Positions 17,066 to 28,355 of a DNA stretch of 64,000 bases are shown in pieces. Position 1 is the first letter of the stretch; the number at the start of each line of letters is the position of its first letter. Location: assembly GCA_963730685.1 (NCBI GenBank), contig CAVSSP010000004.1, forward strand, positions 558,001 to 622,000, in the 5' to 3' direction. Made by a program: the position numbers and the translations under genes. The notes under the pieces were generated by a model. That model did not search any database, was not told the origin of the DNA, and saw only the letters and a program-made list of their open reading frames with translations. The stretch is from Bog-756 sp963730685. Its GTDB lineage: Bacteria > Actinomycetota > Acidimicrobiia > Acidimicrobiales > RAAP-2.

Positions 17066-18730
17066 TCACTTCGACGAGCTGACGGCGTCGTCTCCCGCCC
17101 GTGCTCCGGTGGAGCCCGTCCGGAAGGCCAGGATGGCGATGTCGTCCTCGGATCCGCCCGCGGCCATGTGGGAGAGCAGCATCGTGAGCAGATCCTCGAG
17201 CCCGACGTCCCCGCCCGCGGCTGCCTGCTTCAGACGATCCAGGCCGAGCTGGATGTCCTCACCCCGCCGCTCGACCAACCCGTCGGTGAAGGCGAGGAAG
17301 GTCGCACCAGCCGGGAGCTGCACCACATCGGACGTATAGGCACCGCTGGTGACACCCAGTGGGGGCCCGACGTTCGTGCTGACGAAGTACGGGACGGGGC
17401 CGGCGACCACGAGTGGGTCGAGGTGGCCGGCGTTCGCCAGGACGATCTCGCCCGTATCGAGGTCTCCGACTCCCACGAGAACGGTGGCGAAGTGTCCATC
17501 GCTGTTCACGTCGATCTGGCGGGAGCACATGTCGAGGACGACCTCGGGGGCATGGCCCTCGGTCAGATAGGCGCGGATGGTGAAGCGGAGGCGGGCCATG
17601 ATGGCGGCGGCGTCGACGCCCCTTCCCGACACATCGCCCACCACGAATGCGAAGCGGTGATCGTCGACCGGGATCAGGCTGTACCAGTCGCCGCCGATAT
17701 CGACCCCATGGGCGCCGGCGACGTACCGGGACGCGATCTCGAGGTTCGAGATCTTGGGATTGCCCTGCGGCAGCAGCGCCCGCTGCAGGGTTTCGGCGAT
17801 CGTACGCTGTTCGCCGTAGAGGTGGTCCAGGCGGCCGTACAGCCCGGTGATCGTCCTGGCGTCGCGCTCCGCCTCGCTCCGCCTCCGCGCCATCTGCTCG
17901 ACACCGAAGGCGGTGGCGACGGTCAACAGGATGCCACCCACCAGGAAGATCCAGGGGAGCTGGCCGCCGAGCGTCCCGCCCAACTGCCCCATCGGGGCAG
18001 TGACGAGGGTGAGGCTGATGTCGCCGAAGGGAACGTTGATCCGGGCCGTGTCACCGGTGAGCGGCAGCTGGCCCGGGGGCAGGTCGGTCGTGGCCAGTTC
18101 GGAGGGGTCCGGCGCCGAGCCCAGGTAGGTGGCGTAGTAGAGGTCGGCGAAGGCCGAATTGCTCTCGACGGCGACCCGTCGGTTGGCGGGGATCGCCCGT
18201 TCGGCGTAGACGGCGAACGTCGGGTTGCCGATGGCGTAACCGATCCGGCGGGGCCGGCCCGCCGGGATGCCGGTCACCGCGAAGGTGGCGCTGGTGGATG
18301 CCCGGGCGATGAAGGAGCGGGCCCCGGTCGTCCCTGGGGACAAGGCCGGTGCGACTCCGATGGCGGCCACCGGGCGAGGCCCCGTCCCGTCCGTCCGCCA
18401 CAGGGACGCGTGGACGAAGAGCCGGCCGGGCCCCGTGTAGGCAGCCAGGAACCGGTCGAGCTGCTGGACGCTTCCATCGGTCGCCGACTCGATCTGGAGC
18501 GCGGTGTCGAGGGGATTCTTGATGGTGAGGATGGTGGAGGCGAGCACCCCTCCGGCCTGGCGGGTCTGGGCCTGGAGAAGTCGACGTTCGTTGTTGCGGT
18601 TGAGGGTCCAGGCCGTGGCGGTCACCGTTGCCGTGATCACGAGTCCGACGATCCCGATGTAGAGGCCGACACGCCCCGGTCTCAGAAATCGGTTGGCACT
18701 GCCCTCGACAGGCGAGGCGTCTTTGGTCAC
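17066..18730 (-). CDS. SpoIIE/PP2C-type serine phosphatase, membrane sensor
   Basis: About 554 residues from GTG 18730, chosen because AGGAG lies six bases upstream. Layout: transmembrane helix near residues 22-42, an extracytoplasmic sensor region of ~210 residues, a second helix (LPWIFLVGGILLTVA), a short coiled linker with QRTIAETLQRALLPQG, and a PP2C-like SpoIIE domain. Metal-binding acidic residues sit in GGDWYSLI, VGDVSGRG and GSEDDIAIL. In actinobacteria such phosphatases (RsbU-like) dephosphorylate anti-sigma antagonists and so control sigma factors. No partner switch genes lie beside it, so its target is elsewhere. Confidence 0.9.
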   Translation of the reverse strand: MTKDASPVEGSANRFLRPGRVGLYIGIVGLVITATVTATAWTLNRNNERRLLQAQTRQAGGVLASTILTIKNPLDTALQIESATDGSVQQLDRFLAAYTGPGRLFVHASLWRTDGTGPRPVAAIGVAPALSPGTTGARSFIARASTSATFAVTGIPAGRPRRIGYAIGNPTFAVYAERAIPANRRVAVESNSAFADLYYATYLGSAPDPSELATTDLPPGQLPLTGDTARINVPFGDISLTLVTAPMGQLGGTLGGQLPWIFLVGGILLTVATAFGVEQMARRRSEAERDARTITGLYGRLDHLYGEQRTIAETLQRALLPQGNPKISNLEIASRYVAGAHGVDIGGDWYSLIPVDDHRFAFVVGDVSGRGVDAAAIMARLRFTIRAYLTEGHAPEVVLDMCSRQIDVNSDGHFATVLVGVGDLDTGEIVLANAGHLDPLVVAGPVPYFVSTNVGPPLGVTSGAYTSDVVQLPAGATFLAFTDGLVERRGEDIQLGLDRLKQAAAGGDVGLEDLLTMLLSHMAAGGSEDDIAILAFRTGSTGARAGDDAVSSSK

Positions 18731-18835
18731 GAGGCGCTCCTGTGTCGATCGGTGTGGCGGAGCCACCGGGTGCCGGCGGCGGCCATACTCTGCCAGGCGT
18801 GGTACCCCGGGACAACCCGATGACCACAGGAGTTG

Positions 18836-19579
18836 TCACCGGCCGAACAGGTGGTATCCGGCCACCATCCAGGCCGCCACGGCCAGGACCTTGGCGGCCG
18901 CCGGCCCGGTCGCGTGGCGGAGGAACTCCTCCGCCGTGGCCAGGCGACCCCGGGAGCCGCGGGCGGCCACCTCGACGATCAGCCCCGTGCCGACCAGCCC
19001 GAGCCAGAAGACCACCCCGGCCGCACGGCTGGCCGGCAGGAGGAGCGCCGGACCCACCGTCGGGCCGTGGAGGAGTGCCACCACCGACCGACCCGGCGTC
19101 TCTCGGGGATCTTGTCGGGGGGCCCGAGACGGTGTCGGAACGGGCGACCGGGCCCGTGTCGCCCCGTACCCGATGCCGGCCAGCATCCATGCCAGGAGCA
19201 CCCCGGCGTCCAACGGCCGAAAGGCCTGGGTCAGCGCGCTGATCGTGAGGTGCGGTTCGGTGGTGCCCGTGTCGACCGCCAGGACCTCCCAGGCCACCAC
19301 GACCACCACGAGCCCGAGCCATGGGCTGATGCCCCACCCGGCCCGGCCCCCCGGCTGCTCCGGGCGTGGCCAGGGCCGGGCCACCGGGGCGAGGTGCACG
19401 CCCGGTCGGCGCCCCCGCCGGCCCTGCCAGAAGAGCAGGTCGATGGCCACCACGGTTCCCAGGGACACGGACCAGGTGACGAGCGCCGGCGCCGTCGAAC
19501 GGTGGAATCCGCTGACCCAGCCGCACCAGGCGCAGAGCGTCAGTCCGGCAGCGGCGACAACGGCATGTCGGCGGCCCAC
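18836..19579 (-). CDS. Multi-span membrane protein, unknown function
   Basis: 247 residues with about six hydrophobic segments (AVVAAAGLTLCAWCGWVSG; LVTWSVSLGTVVAIDLLFW; WLGLVVVVVAWEVLAV; DAGVLLAWMLAGIGYG; VVFWLGLVGTGLIVEV; VLAVAAWMVAGYHLF). It resembles uncharacterised actinobacterial membrane proteins of the DUF6186 kind, but that match is from memory of pattern only. No charged residues that would mark a transporter or enzyme are obvious. It reads in the same direction as the SpoIIE phosphatase, ~105 bases further upstream. Confidence 0.6.
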   Translation of the reverse strand: MGRRHAVVAAAGLTLCAWCGWVSGFHRSTAPALVTWSVSLGTVVAIDLLFWQGRRGRRPGVHLAPVARPWPRPEQPGGRAGWGISPWLGLVVVVVAWEVLAVDTGTTEPHLTISALTQAFRPLDAGVLLAWMLAGIGYGATRARSPVPTPSRAPRQDPRETPGRSVVALLHGPTVGPALLLPASRAAGVVFWLGLVGTGLIVEVAARGSRGRLATAEEFLRHATGPAAAKVLAVAAWMVAGYHLFGR

Positions 19580-19820
19580 GGTCCAGGTCTACCTGATCGG
19601 CGGGCGATGGTCGTGCCGTGCGCGGGGCTGTCCGCACGGGTGATGCGATACTCTGCGTCGGCGAACGCTCTGCCCACCGGTCCCGGGGCGCCCGGCGGAC
19701 CCCGACGGTGGGCCTCCGGCACCCGCTGCGCCGGGTTCGATCACCGGCCACGCACGGGTGGCACGGCGCTCACGGCGGGGAGGTCGCGGCGTGACGCACG
19801 TGGTGCACGAGAGGAGACCA

Positions 19821-20189
19821 ATGGACATCGAGCAGTTCTACAGCGCAGACGAACGTCGACGGCAGTCCGCCGAGGTCGAGTTCGGGACCAACTGGTTCGA
19901 CGACAAGGGCAGCCGGTACGAGTTGAGCTGGGTCCAGGACACCGGTGAGCTCTATGCCATGCTCGAGCTCGTGCCCGAGGCCGACTCGTGGACGCCGTTC
20001 GGCGACATCGAGGTCGAATCCCTCTCCGTCGACCGGGTCCTGGTGACCGTCCTGTGCACCATCGCCACGCTCGAAGAGGTGGAGCGCATCCTGGCCGGTT
20101 GGCCCGGGCACATGGCCCAACCCAACGGGATCTCGTGGGTGGCGGAGCAACTCCGCGCCAACGGCCTCACGGTGGCGCCACCGTCCTGA
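19821..20189 (+). CDS. Small acidic protein, unknown function
   Basis: 122 residues from ATG 19821, which has a good ribosome site (GAGAGGAG) a few bases before it. The protein is acidic, with a conserved-looking strand GSRYELSWVQDTGELYAM and a C-terminal helix ATLEEVERILAGWPGH. No family is recognised and there is no signal peptide or membrane helix. It is followed at ~100 bases by another small unknown and then an F420-type oxidoreductase, and may belong to that transcript. Confidence 0.6.
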   Translation: MDIEQFYSADERRRQSAEVEFGTNWFDDKGSRYELSWVQDTGELYAMLELVPEADSWTPFGDIEVESLSVDRVLVTVLCTIATLEEVERILAGWPGHMAQPNGISWVAEQLRANGLTVAPPS

Positions 20190-20288
20190 GGGGTGCACCG
20201 ACGTGTCGGGGCGACGCGGCCCTGCCGCCCGTGCCGCCCCGGGAGCTAGGGTCCGGGGCATCCGAGGCGAGTAGGGGACCGACGAAGA

Positions 20289-20645
20289 ATGGAACTGGTG
20301 GTGGATCTGGCCACGAAGGAGGTCACCTTGCGTGACGATGACGACCTGACGCGGTTTTCGGTGCGGGCGATCCCCCGACCGGGGAAGGGGTCCGGGTGCG
20401 TCGACCTCTCGGCGGTGGCTCAGGCGCTGGAGGCACGGTCGGTCGGCACGGTCGATCCGGACGGCCATGCGCTGATCCCGCCGGCGGAGATCCGCAGATT
20501 GGCGCGGGAGTCATCGTCGGGTCGGCGCACGACGGTCGGCCAGCAATGGGACGACGGGTTCTCGTCGATGCTCGAGTACGCCGCCTCCAAGGGATGGGTG
20601 GCCGCCGACGGTGCGGTCCGTGCCCACATCGAGTGGGGGAGCTGA
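20289..20645 (+). CDS. Small soluble protein, unknown function
   Basis: 118 residues, no recognised family. The first half is strand-rich and acidic (MELVVDLATKEVTLRDDDD), and the second half is helical, ending GWVAADGAVRAHIEWGS. Sequence and setting suggest a cytoplasmic protein. The stop lies two bases before the ATG of the luciferase-like oxidoreductase, so the two are translationally linked. Confidence 0.6.
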   Translation: MELVVDLATKEVTLRDDDDLTRFSVRAIPRPGKGSGCVDLSAVAQALEARSVGTVDPDGHALIPPAEIRRLARESSSGRRTTVGQQWDDGFSSMLEYAASKGWVAADGAVRAHIEWGS

Positions 20646-20647
20646 GC

Positions 20648-21523
20648 ATGCGCTTCTCCTACGCCGAGTCGATGGTCGATCCTGCCTTCTACCTGCCGCT
20701 GGCCCGGGCGGCCGAAGATGCGGGCTACGACGGCATGGTGGTGCCCGACAGCATCTGCTATCCCCTCGAGTCCGAGTCCAAGTACCCGTTCTCACCCGAC
20801 CACTCCCGCGAGTTCCTCGACGACAAACCCTTCATCGAGCCGTTCTCGCTGATCCCGGCCATGGGTGCGGTCACCAGCCGGCTCCGGTTCATCACCTTCG
20901 TGCTCAAGTTGCCGATGCGCCACCCGCTGCTGGTCGCCAAACAGGCCACCTCGGTGGCGGTGATGACCGACAACCGTCTGGCCCTCGGCGTGGGCTCCAG
21001 TCCGTGGCCCGAGGACTACGAGTTCTGCGGGATCCCCTGGGAGGGACGCGGCAAGCGCATGGACGAGGCCATCGACATCGTCCGGGGCCTGTCGGCCGGA
21101 GGGTACTTCGAGTACCACGGCGAGGTCTACGACCTTCCGCCCCTCAAGATCAGTCCCACCCCGACATCACCGCTCCCCATCCTGGTCGGCGGACACGCCA
21201 CCCCGGCCCTCCGTCGGGCGGCCCGGTCGGACGGGTGGATGCACGGCGGCGGCGACCCGGCCGACCTGCCCGGTCTGCTCGAGAAGCTGGGGCGCTTGAG
21301 GGAGGAGGAGGGGACCTCCGATCGACCCTTCGAGGTCCACGTGATCTCCGTGGACGCCTTTTCGGTGGACGGGATCCACCGGCTCGAAGCGCAGGGGGTC
21401 ACCGATGTGATCGTGGGGTTCCGCTGGCCCTACGTCACCGGGGCCGACGCCGAGCCGCTGCAGACCAAGCTCGACCACCTGCGGCGGTTCGCTGACGATG
21501 TGATCGGGAAGGTGGGCCGATGA
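20648..21523 (+). CDS. LLM-class F420-dependent oxidoreductase
   Basis: 291 residues of the bacterial luciferase-like (TIM barrel) family. Family segments are FYLPLARAAEDAGYDGMVVPD, TSRLRFITFVLKLPMRHP, NRLALGVGSSPWPEDYEF, RMDEAIDIVRGL and ILVGGHATPALRRAARSDGW. These match the TIGR03619-type F420 enzymes of actinobacteria, which transfer hydride between F420 and alcohols, imines or other substrates. It overlaps the downstream NTF2-like gene by 4 bases and follows a small unknown gene at two bases. F420 dependence is inferred from the family and from the two DUF385 genes nearby. Confidence 0.88.
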   Translation: MRFSYAESMVDPAFYLPLARAAEDAGYDGMVVPDSICYPLESESKYPFSPDHSREFLDDKPFIEPFSLIPAMGAVTSRLRFITFVLKLPMRHPLLVAKQATSVAVMTDNRLALGVGSSPWPEDYEFCGIPWEGRGKRMDEAIDIVRGLSAGGYFEYHGEVYDLPPLKISPTPTSPLPILVGGHATPALRRAARSDGWMHGGGDPADLPGLLEKLGRLREEEGTSDRPFEVHVISVDAFSVDGIHRLEAQGVTDVIVGFRWPYVTGADAEPLQTKLDHLRRFADDVIGKVGR

Positions 21524-22008
21524 CGACCGCCCGTGACCTCGGCCGGGCCTCGATGGCGGCGGTCGAGGCCCTCGACCGTGAGGCCTGGCTCGACCTGTTC
21601 GCCGAGGATGCGGTGGTACAGGACCCCGTCGGGCCGTCGATGTTCGATCCGGAGGGCAACGGGCACCATGGCCGCCACGCCATCGCCGCCTTCTACGACA
21701 ATGTGATCGCCGCCAACCAGTCGATCACATTCGACATCCGCCAGTCGTTCCTGTGCGGGGACGAGGTGGCCAATGTGGGCATGATCCGCATCACGTTCGA
21801 GGGTGGTTCGGCGGTGGAGGTCGACGGCGTCTACGTCTACCGCCGCTCGCCTGACGGAAAGCTGGCCTCCATCCGGGCCTTCTGGGAGCCCGACGCCGTC
21901 CGCAGACGTTCCCTGAGCCCGGCGTCGTCCACGCTCACCGCAGAGCGCACCGCCATCGGTGCCCGCCAGTTGGGCATGGCCATCACCATCTGCACATCGC
22001 TGATGTGA
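21520..22008 (+). CDS. SnoaL/NTF2-like protein
   Basis: 162 residues. The first ~128 are a clear NTF2/SnoaL domain: ALDREAWLDLFAEDAVVQDP, GRHAIAAFYDNV and VDGVYVYRRSPDGKLASIRAFWEP. The last ~34 residues are unusual and overlap, tail to tail, 172 bases of the cyclopropane-synthase gene on the other strand; a lost stop from a base error is possible. It is coupled by a 4-base overlap to the LLM oxidoreductase, so it probably acts in the same pathway as an isomerase, hydratase or binding protein. Confidence 0.78.
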   Translation: MTTARDLGRASMAAVEALDREAWLDLFAEDAVVQDPVGPSMFDPEGNGHHGRHAIAAFYDNVIAANQSITFDIRQSFLCGDEVANVGMIRITFEGGSAVEVDGVYVYRRSPDGKLASIRAFWEPDAVRRRSLSPASSTLTAERTAIGARQLGMAITICTSLM

Positions 22009-23154
22009 CGTTCGGCGAACGCGCCCTCGCAGTAGGAGAGGTAGAGGTCCCACAGCCTCTGGAATCGGGAGTCCAGTCCCAACGAGCTGATCTCGGCCCG
22101 GTGTCTGTCGACGTTCTCGTGCCATCGACGGAGCGTCTCCACGTAGTGGCGGCCGATGTCCTCGAGGTCCACGACGGTCATGGGTGTGGCGCGTCGGAGG
22201 GAGCGGGTGATGGACTCGACCGACGGGATGCATCCGCCGGGAAAGATGAGCTCCACGACGAACTCCGAACCGTTCTTGGCCCGGGAGAAGCTGCGGTCGT
22301 CGACGGTGATCGCCTGGAGGGCCATCAGCCCATCGGACCGAAGAAGCGAGGCGCACGTCCTGAAGAAGAGGTCGTAGTGACGCCAGTCGACCGCCTCGAT
22401 CATCTCGATCGAGACCAGCTTGTCGAAGGTGCCGTGGATGTCGCGATAGTGGCGGTCGAGCACGGTCACCTGGTCGGCCAGTCCGGCGTCGGCGACCCGT
22501 TTGGAGGCGTAGGAGTACTGCGCATCGGAGATGGTGGTGGTCGTGACCCGGCATCCGTAGGCGCGGGCGGCATGGACGGCGAAGCCGCCCCATCCGGTGC
22601 CGATCTCGAGCACGTGGTCGTCCGGGCCCAGGCCCGAGCTTCGTGCACAGGCGATCGAGCTTGGCCCGTTGGGCGTCGGCGAGGTCATCCCGGGCGTCTC
22701 GAAGATGGCCGACGAGTACATCATGGTCTCGTCCAGCATCAGGGCGAAGAACTCGTTGGACAGGTCGTAGTGGGACCGGATGTTCGTCCGGTCGGTCTGC
22801 GGGTCCGGGGGTCGCAGGTCGTCGGGCCCAGTCGGTGGCTGCGCCCCACCACTGGCCGACCCGGTCCTGGAGCGCCGTCACCGGACGCAGTCCGAGCGAG
22901 AGGACCCTGCACCAGAGGTGAGGTCGTCGCAGTCCCACAGTCCGTCGGCATACGTGCGGCCGAAGCCCACCGACCCCTCCCGGAGCACGATGGGGTAGAC
23001 GGCCAGGTCGTGCACCACCATGGTCGCCTCGGGCAGGCCCGGCACCGAACCGGTGGGTTCCCTGCCGGTCGACGATGGTGAGGGAGCCGCCATGCATGCG
23101 GGACGCCACCGTGCGGAGGAAGCGGGCGGCCAGATCCTCGGTCCAATCGGTCAT
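21837..23154 (-). CDS. Cyclopropane-fatty-acid synthase family methyltransferase (five apparent frameshifts)
   Basis: SAM-dependent enzyme that adds a methylene or methyl group across double bonds of membrane phospholipid acyl chains. Conserved pieces occur in alternating frames: start to ~23045 (SRMHGGSLTIVDRQGTHRFG), then MVVHDLAVYPIVLREGSVGFG, then VLSLGLRPVTALQDRVGQWW, then HYDLSNEFFALMLDETMMYSS, then AQRAKLDRLCTKLG, then VLEIGTGWGGFAVHAAR and the rest to 21837. Switches lie near 23045, 22915, 22825, 22690 and 22632, each beside a G/C run. Because all family motifs survive, base errors are more likely than decay. ATG 23154 overlaps the DUF1365 stop as TGATG. Confidence 0.85.
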
Positions 23155-24073
23155 CAGGCCGTCCCCGCCGCGCGGGACCCGGGTGGGGATGGAACGGGAC
23201 GCCCTTCCGCCTGAGGGCCAGCGCCTGGCGGTAGATCCCCCACGACACCCGCATGGTCATCAGCGGGAATCGCCACAGGACCCGGCCGAGCGATCGGCGA
23301 TCCGCCGGTACCCGCTCGAGCGCCATCGAGGCGGAGAACACGACGTCTTTCCCCCGGAGGTCGTCGACGCCCACCACCAGGCGACCCGTCGGCTCGCCGA
23401 TGGTGAACCGGTGGCGAAGCTCCATGGGGAGGAAGGGTGACACGTGCAGCGCCTTGTCCACCACGTGGCTGCCCGCACCCGGCAGTACGTAGGCAGTCCG
23501 TTCGTGCCACGGCGTGTTGGTGACCTCGACGACCGACTGGTCGACGGTCAGGCCGTCGGCGCCAAAGCAGTAGTAGATGGAGATGGGGTTGAACAGCCAG
23601 CCCCAGGTCCGCACCTGGGTGAGGAGGCCGATCGGGCCGTCGGGCCGCCGGCCTGTCCGCTCCTCGACCAGGTCCCGGACCGCCTTGTCCAGGGGAACGG
23701 CAGGATCGCCGAGATAGTCGGCGCGGTGGAACGACACGACATTGACGGCCTCGGGCGACCACAGCGGGTGGAGTCGGCACATGGCGTCGATCTCGGCCAG
23801 GTCGACGTAGGTCATGGCGATGCGGTACGAGAAGCGGTGGTCGACGGGCTCGAACCGGTGGTGGGTGACGACGCCCTCGTACAGGGCGCTGCGCTCCGGG
23901 GGCCTCGACGTTGTCCGCGCAGAACGGCGGTGTCGGCGGCCCAGGGTGCCGGCGGGCTCCGGGGTCCGGTACGGCACCAGGGGAACGATCGTCGCCCCGC
24001 GCGACCAACGGGGACCCGACGCAGGGGTGCCGGATCGGCGGAGGGAGAGCGGAGATGGCGTGGTATCGGTCAC
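23154..24073 (-). CDS. DUF1365 protein (frameshift near its end)
   Basis: DUF1365 proteins accompany cyclopropane synthases and FAD oxidoreductases in many bacteria; their biochemical role is unknown. Family segments are visible: LYEGVVTHHRFEPVDHRFSYR, HPLWSPEAVNVVSFHRADYL, VRTWGWLFNPISIYYCF, KALHVSPFLPM and YRQALALRRKGVPFHPHP. The annotated frame would read on to 22739, far beyond the usual ~250-300 residues. A one-base shift near 23175 gives the ending GSRAAGTA with a stop that overlaps the next gene's ATG (TGATG). GTG 24073 overlaps the stop of the FAD gene. The first ~60 residues are Pro/Arg-rich and uncertain. Confidence 0.85.
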
Positions 24074-25317
24074 AGGTCCTCCCCAGCCAGGCGACGACAC
24101 ACGGTCAGTGCGCTCTGCACGCCGTCCTCATGGAAGCCGTACCCCCAGTATGCGCCGCAGAACCAGGTCCGGCGGTCGCCGTTGACCTCCTCGTGGCGCT
24201 TCTGGGCGGCGATGGCCGCCACGTCGAAGACGGGATGGGCGTAATCGAACCGGGCGAGAACCCGGTCGTCCCGGATCTCGTCGTCGCGATTGAGGGTGAC
24301 CAGGAGCTCGTGCGTCGATTGGATGCCCTGGAGGCTGCGCAGCCGGTAGGTGAGCGTGGCGGCGTCGGGCTGGTCGGCCGATCGGTGATAGTTCCAACTG
24401 GCCCAGGCCCGCCGGTTCCGGGGCAGCACCCCGGTGTCGGTATGGAGCGTGGCCCGGTTGGGTTGGTAGCGGATGGCACCGAGCACCTGTCGCTCGAGGG
24501 GGGACGGGTCCGACAGGAGCCGCAGGGCCTGGTCGCTGTGGGCCGCCACGACGACATGGTCGTAGTGCTCGAGGCCGGCGTCCGATTGGATCTCGACGCC
24601 GTCGTGGGTGCGCCTCAGCTTCGACACCGGGCACGAGAGCCGGAGCGCTCCGCCGAGGGGCGACAGGATCGCCTCCACGTAGCGCCGGGACCCGCCCGCC
24701 ACCGTCCGCCACGCAGGTTGGTCGCCGTAGGTGAGCAGTCCGTGGTTGTCGAAGAACCGGGCGAACGTGACGGCCGGCATCGAGAGGAAGGTCTTGGGGT
24801 CGGCGGACCAGATGGATGATCCCATCGGGATCAGATACCAGTCGACGAACCCGGACGACCAGCGTCCCGACTCGAGCATTTCCCGCAGCGAGAGGGTGGA
24901 GTCGGCCGGGCCCTCGAGGAGGGCTCGTGCGGTCCGGTTGAAACGGACCACATCGGCCACCATGCGCAGGAACGCCGGCCGGAGGGCGTTACGCCGCTGG
25001 GCGAACACGGTGTCGAGCGAGGTTCCCCGCCATTCGATCCCACTGATGTCGTCGGTCACGCCGAAGCTCATGTCGCTGGCCTTGGTGGCGACGCCCAGCT
25101 GATCGAACAGCCGGACCAGTCCGGGGTAGTTGCGGTCGTTGTAGACGAGGAATCCGGTGTCCACCTCATGGGTCTCGTCGGGCAGATCCACCCGGACGGT
25201 ATGGGCGTGCCCCCCGGGCCGGTGGTCGGCCTCGAAGACGGTCACCTGGTGATGCCGACTCAGGAGGTGGGCGCAGACGAGGCCGGAAACACCTGTTCCC
25301 ACGATGGCGATCCTCAT
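24070..25317 (-). CDS. FAD-dependent amine-oxidase-like oxidoreductase
   Basis: 415 residues from ATG 25317. The N-terminal dinucleotide fold is MRIAIVGTGVSGLVCAHLLS, followed by FEADHRPGGHAHTV and DTGFLVYNDRNYPGL. The C-terminal FAD segment includes TWFCGAYWGYGFHEDG. This is the flavoprotein found beside DUF1365 and cyclopropane synthase genes; M. tuberculosis has the same trio at Rv0449c-Rv0448c-Rv0447c, as I recall. It probably oxidises or reduces the acyl chain or an intermediate of fatty-acid modification. The three genes overlap one another and form an operon. Confidence 0.88.
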   Translation of the reverse strand: MRIAIVGTGVSGLVCAHLLSRHHQVTVFEADHRPGGHAHTVRVDLPDETHEVDTGFLVYNDRNYPGLVRLFDQLGVATKASDMSFGVTDDISGIEWRGTSLDTVFAQRRNALRPAFLRMVADVVRFNRTARALLEGPADSTLSLREMLESGRWSSGFVDWYLIPMGSSIWSADPKTFLSMPAVTFARFFDNHGLLTYGDQPAWRTVAGGSRRYVEAILSPLGGALRLSCPVSKLRRTHDGVEIQSDAGLEHYDHVVVAAHSDQALRLLSDPSPLERQVLGAIRYQPNRATLHTDTGVLPRNRRAWASWNYHRSADQPDAATLTYRLRSLQGIQSTHELLVTLNRDDEIRDDRVLARFDYAHPVFDVAAIAAQKRHEEVNGDRRTWFCGAYWGYGFHEDGVQSALTVCRRLAGEDL

Positions 25318-25523
25318 CGGTGTGCAGCGCTCCTCAAGGGGGTAGACGATACGGCGATAGGTATTCGGCGCCGGCGCATTCGTCGGATGACGGGCGGTCG
25401 GATGACACACAGCTCGATGAGGGGCTGTCCGTCGGGACGGGGCCGCAGGAGACGGCGGGCCGGCACGGGCGCGCCGGTATATTCGAGACGAGGTCACTCA
25501 ATGCTCGGGGAGAGGACGGACCG

Positions 25524-26987
<1,464 letters not shown>

Positions 26988-27027
26988 GCCTCCGGCCCGG
27001 CGGGGAGGCCGGTCCCTCCAGCCCGTC

Positions 27028-28135
27028 CTAGGAGGTGAAGCCGTACTGCTCGTGGGGGCCCATGACGGCGTTCTCGAACATGCCGTAGCCCACCTGCCCG
27101 TCGGACGTGAACCGGGCGGCGTACTCGGTCAGGCCCCAGCTCGAGTAGCTCGGGTCGGCCGGGGCCACGGTCTGGCCCTGGACCACCAGGTCGCCCTGGT
27201 ACATCCCGTGCTTCCACTCCGGCTCGAGCCCGTAGCCGCTGCCCAGCAGGAGCGGGAACGCCAGTTGCGTCTCGACCTCGATCTCCGCCGTCTTGCGACC
27301 GTGGGCGCCGTAGTAGGAGAGCGTGGCACCGGTCACGGTCCGGCTGTCCGGCGCGAACCGGAGGGCGTGCTCGGGGCGGCCCAGCCACTCCGGGTCGCGG
27401 CCCGATCCGATCGGGAAGACCCGGTGGGCGTCCTGCATGATCCGCTCCCCGTTCGGCCGTTCCTGGATGATGGTCACCACGGCGTGGTCCTCGAAGCGCA
27501 CCGGCGCGTAGATCCAGAAGAACCCGCTGGCGGTGTCGGTGACCCTGATCCCCGGTGGCTCGGGCTCTCCCACGGGGCGCACGCCCCACGACCGGTCACG
27601 GGACCCCCAGAAGCGGTCGGGTGCCAGGTCGAGCCTCCGGTCACCCACCGTCAGGGCGCCGGTCCACGAGCCCACCTGCGCGAAGCGGGTGGAGTCGAAG
27701 GTGACTCGCGGAGAACTGGCGGTCGAAGTGCCGGGCCTCGAGATGGGCCTCGGAGAATCCGTCGTAGACGGCATCCAGCTCGATGCCCCACTCGTTGGGC
27801 TCGACGATGACCCTGACCTGCTCGAGGCCCTTGCGGACCTCGACCCGGATCGGGCCGACCGAGGCGTCCATCCGATCGGCACCGAGGGTCCGGGACGAAC
27901 GGACGACACGGTGATCCCCTCCCCACAGGACCGACACGAAGGCGTCGGCCACGCTCAGGTTGGGGTACTGGCCCAGCCCGATCACCGCGAACAGCTCGTC
28001 GTCGGTCCCGTGCACGCCCTCGGCGCCATGGATGTTGAAGTAGTAGCGGTCGTAGAAATTGCGGTCCGACGACCCGACGAAGCGCATGGGCTCCGAGATC
28101 TGGTGAACCGGATAGTCGTCTAGCGGGGAGAGCAT
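27028..28135 (-). CDS. DUF7064/7065-like protein, paralogue of 61180-62343 (frameshifted)
   Basis: About 368 residues when the two frames are joined near 27705. The N-terminal frame starts MLSPLDDYPVHQISEPMRF and contains DDELFAVIGLGQYPNLSVAD; the C-terminal frame contains FWGSRDRSWGVRPVGEPEP and ends near EQYGFTS. The Arg-Asp-x-Ser-Trp-Gly-Val-Arg motif and the overall order match the intact protein at 61180-62343. I associate both with the DUF7064/DUF7065 pair of uncharacterised, lipocalin-like beta proteins found near lipid and steroid catabolic genes. No function is known. The gene is tail to tail with the SRPBCC-SDR fusion. Confidence 0.6.
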
Positions 28136-28223
28136 CTCGTCAGTCCTCGGAGTCTCGGGGCCGCGTGCCCGACGTCGTTGTGGGCGGGCCGGTGCGTCGA
28201 CAGGGGAGCGTAGCCATGATCGA

Positions 28224-28252
28224 GGTGACGGGGCGTCAGATCGGGCTACAAT
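28224..28252 (+). promoter_or_regulatory. Predicted promoter of aldehyde dehydrogenase gene
   Basis: GGTGAC (28224-28229), 17 bases, TACAAT (28247-28252). The -10 box is near consensus and the -35 is fair. The expected transcript would have a ~95-base leader before ATG 28356. Confidence 0.45.
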
Positions 28253-28355
28253 CTCTGTGCTGGCCAGGGTCGGACGCCCCGCTCACCAGGGGGTGGCCCG
28301 CGAGCCGGTGCCTGCTTCGACCTGGGAAGAGCCAACGGAGAGCCACGGAGGGACC

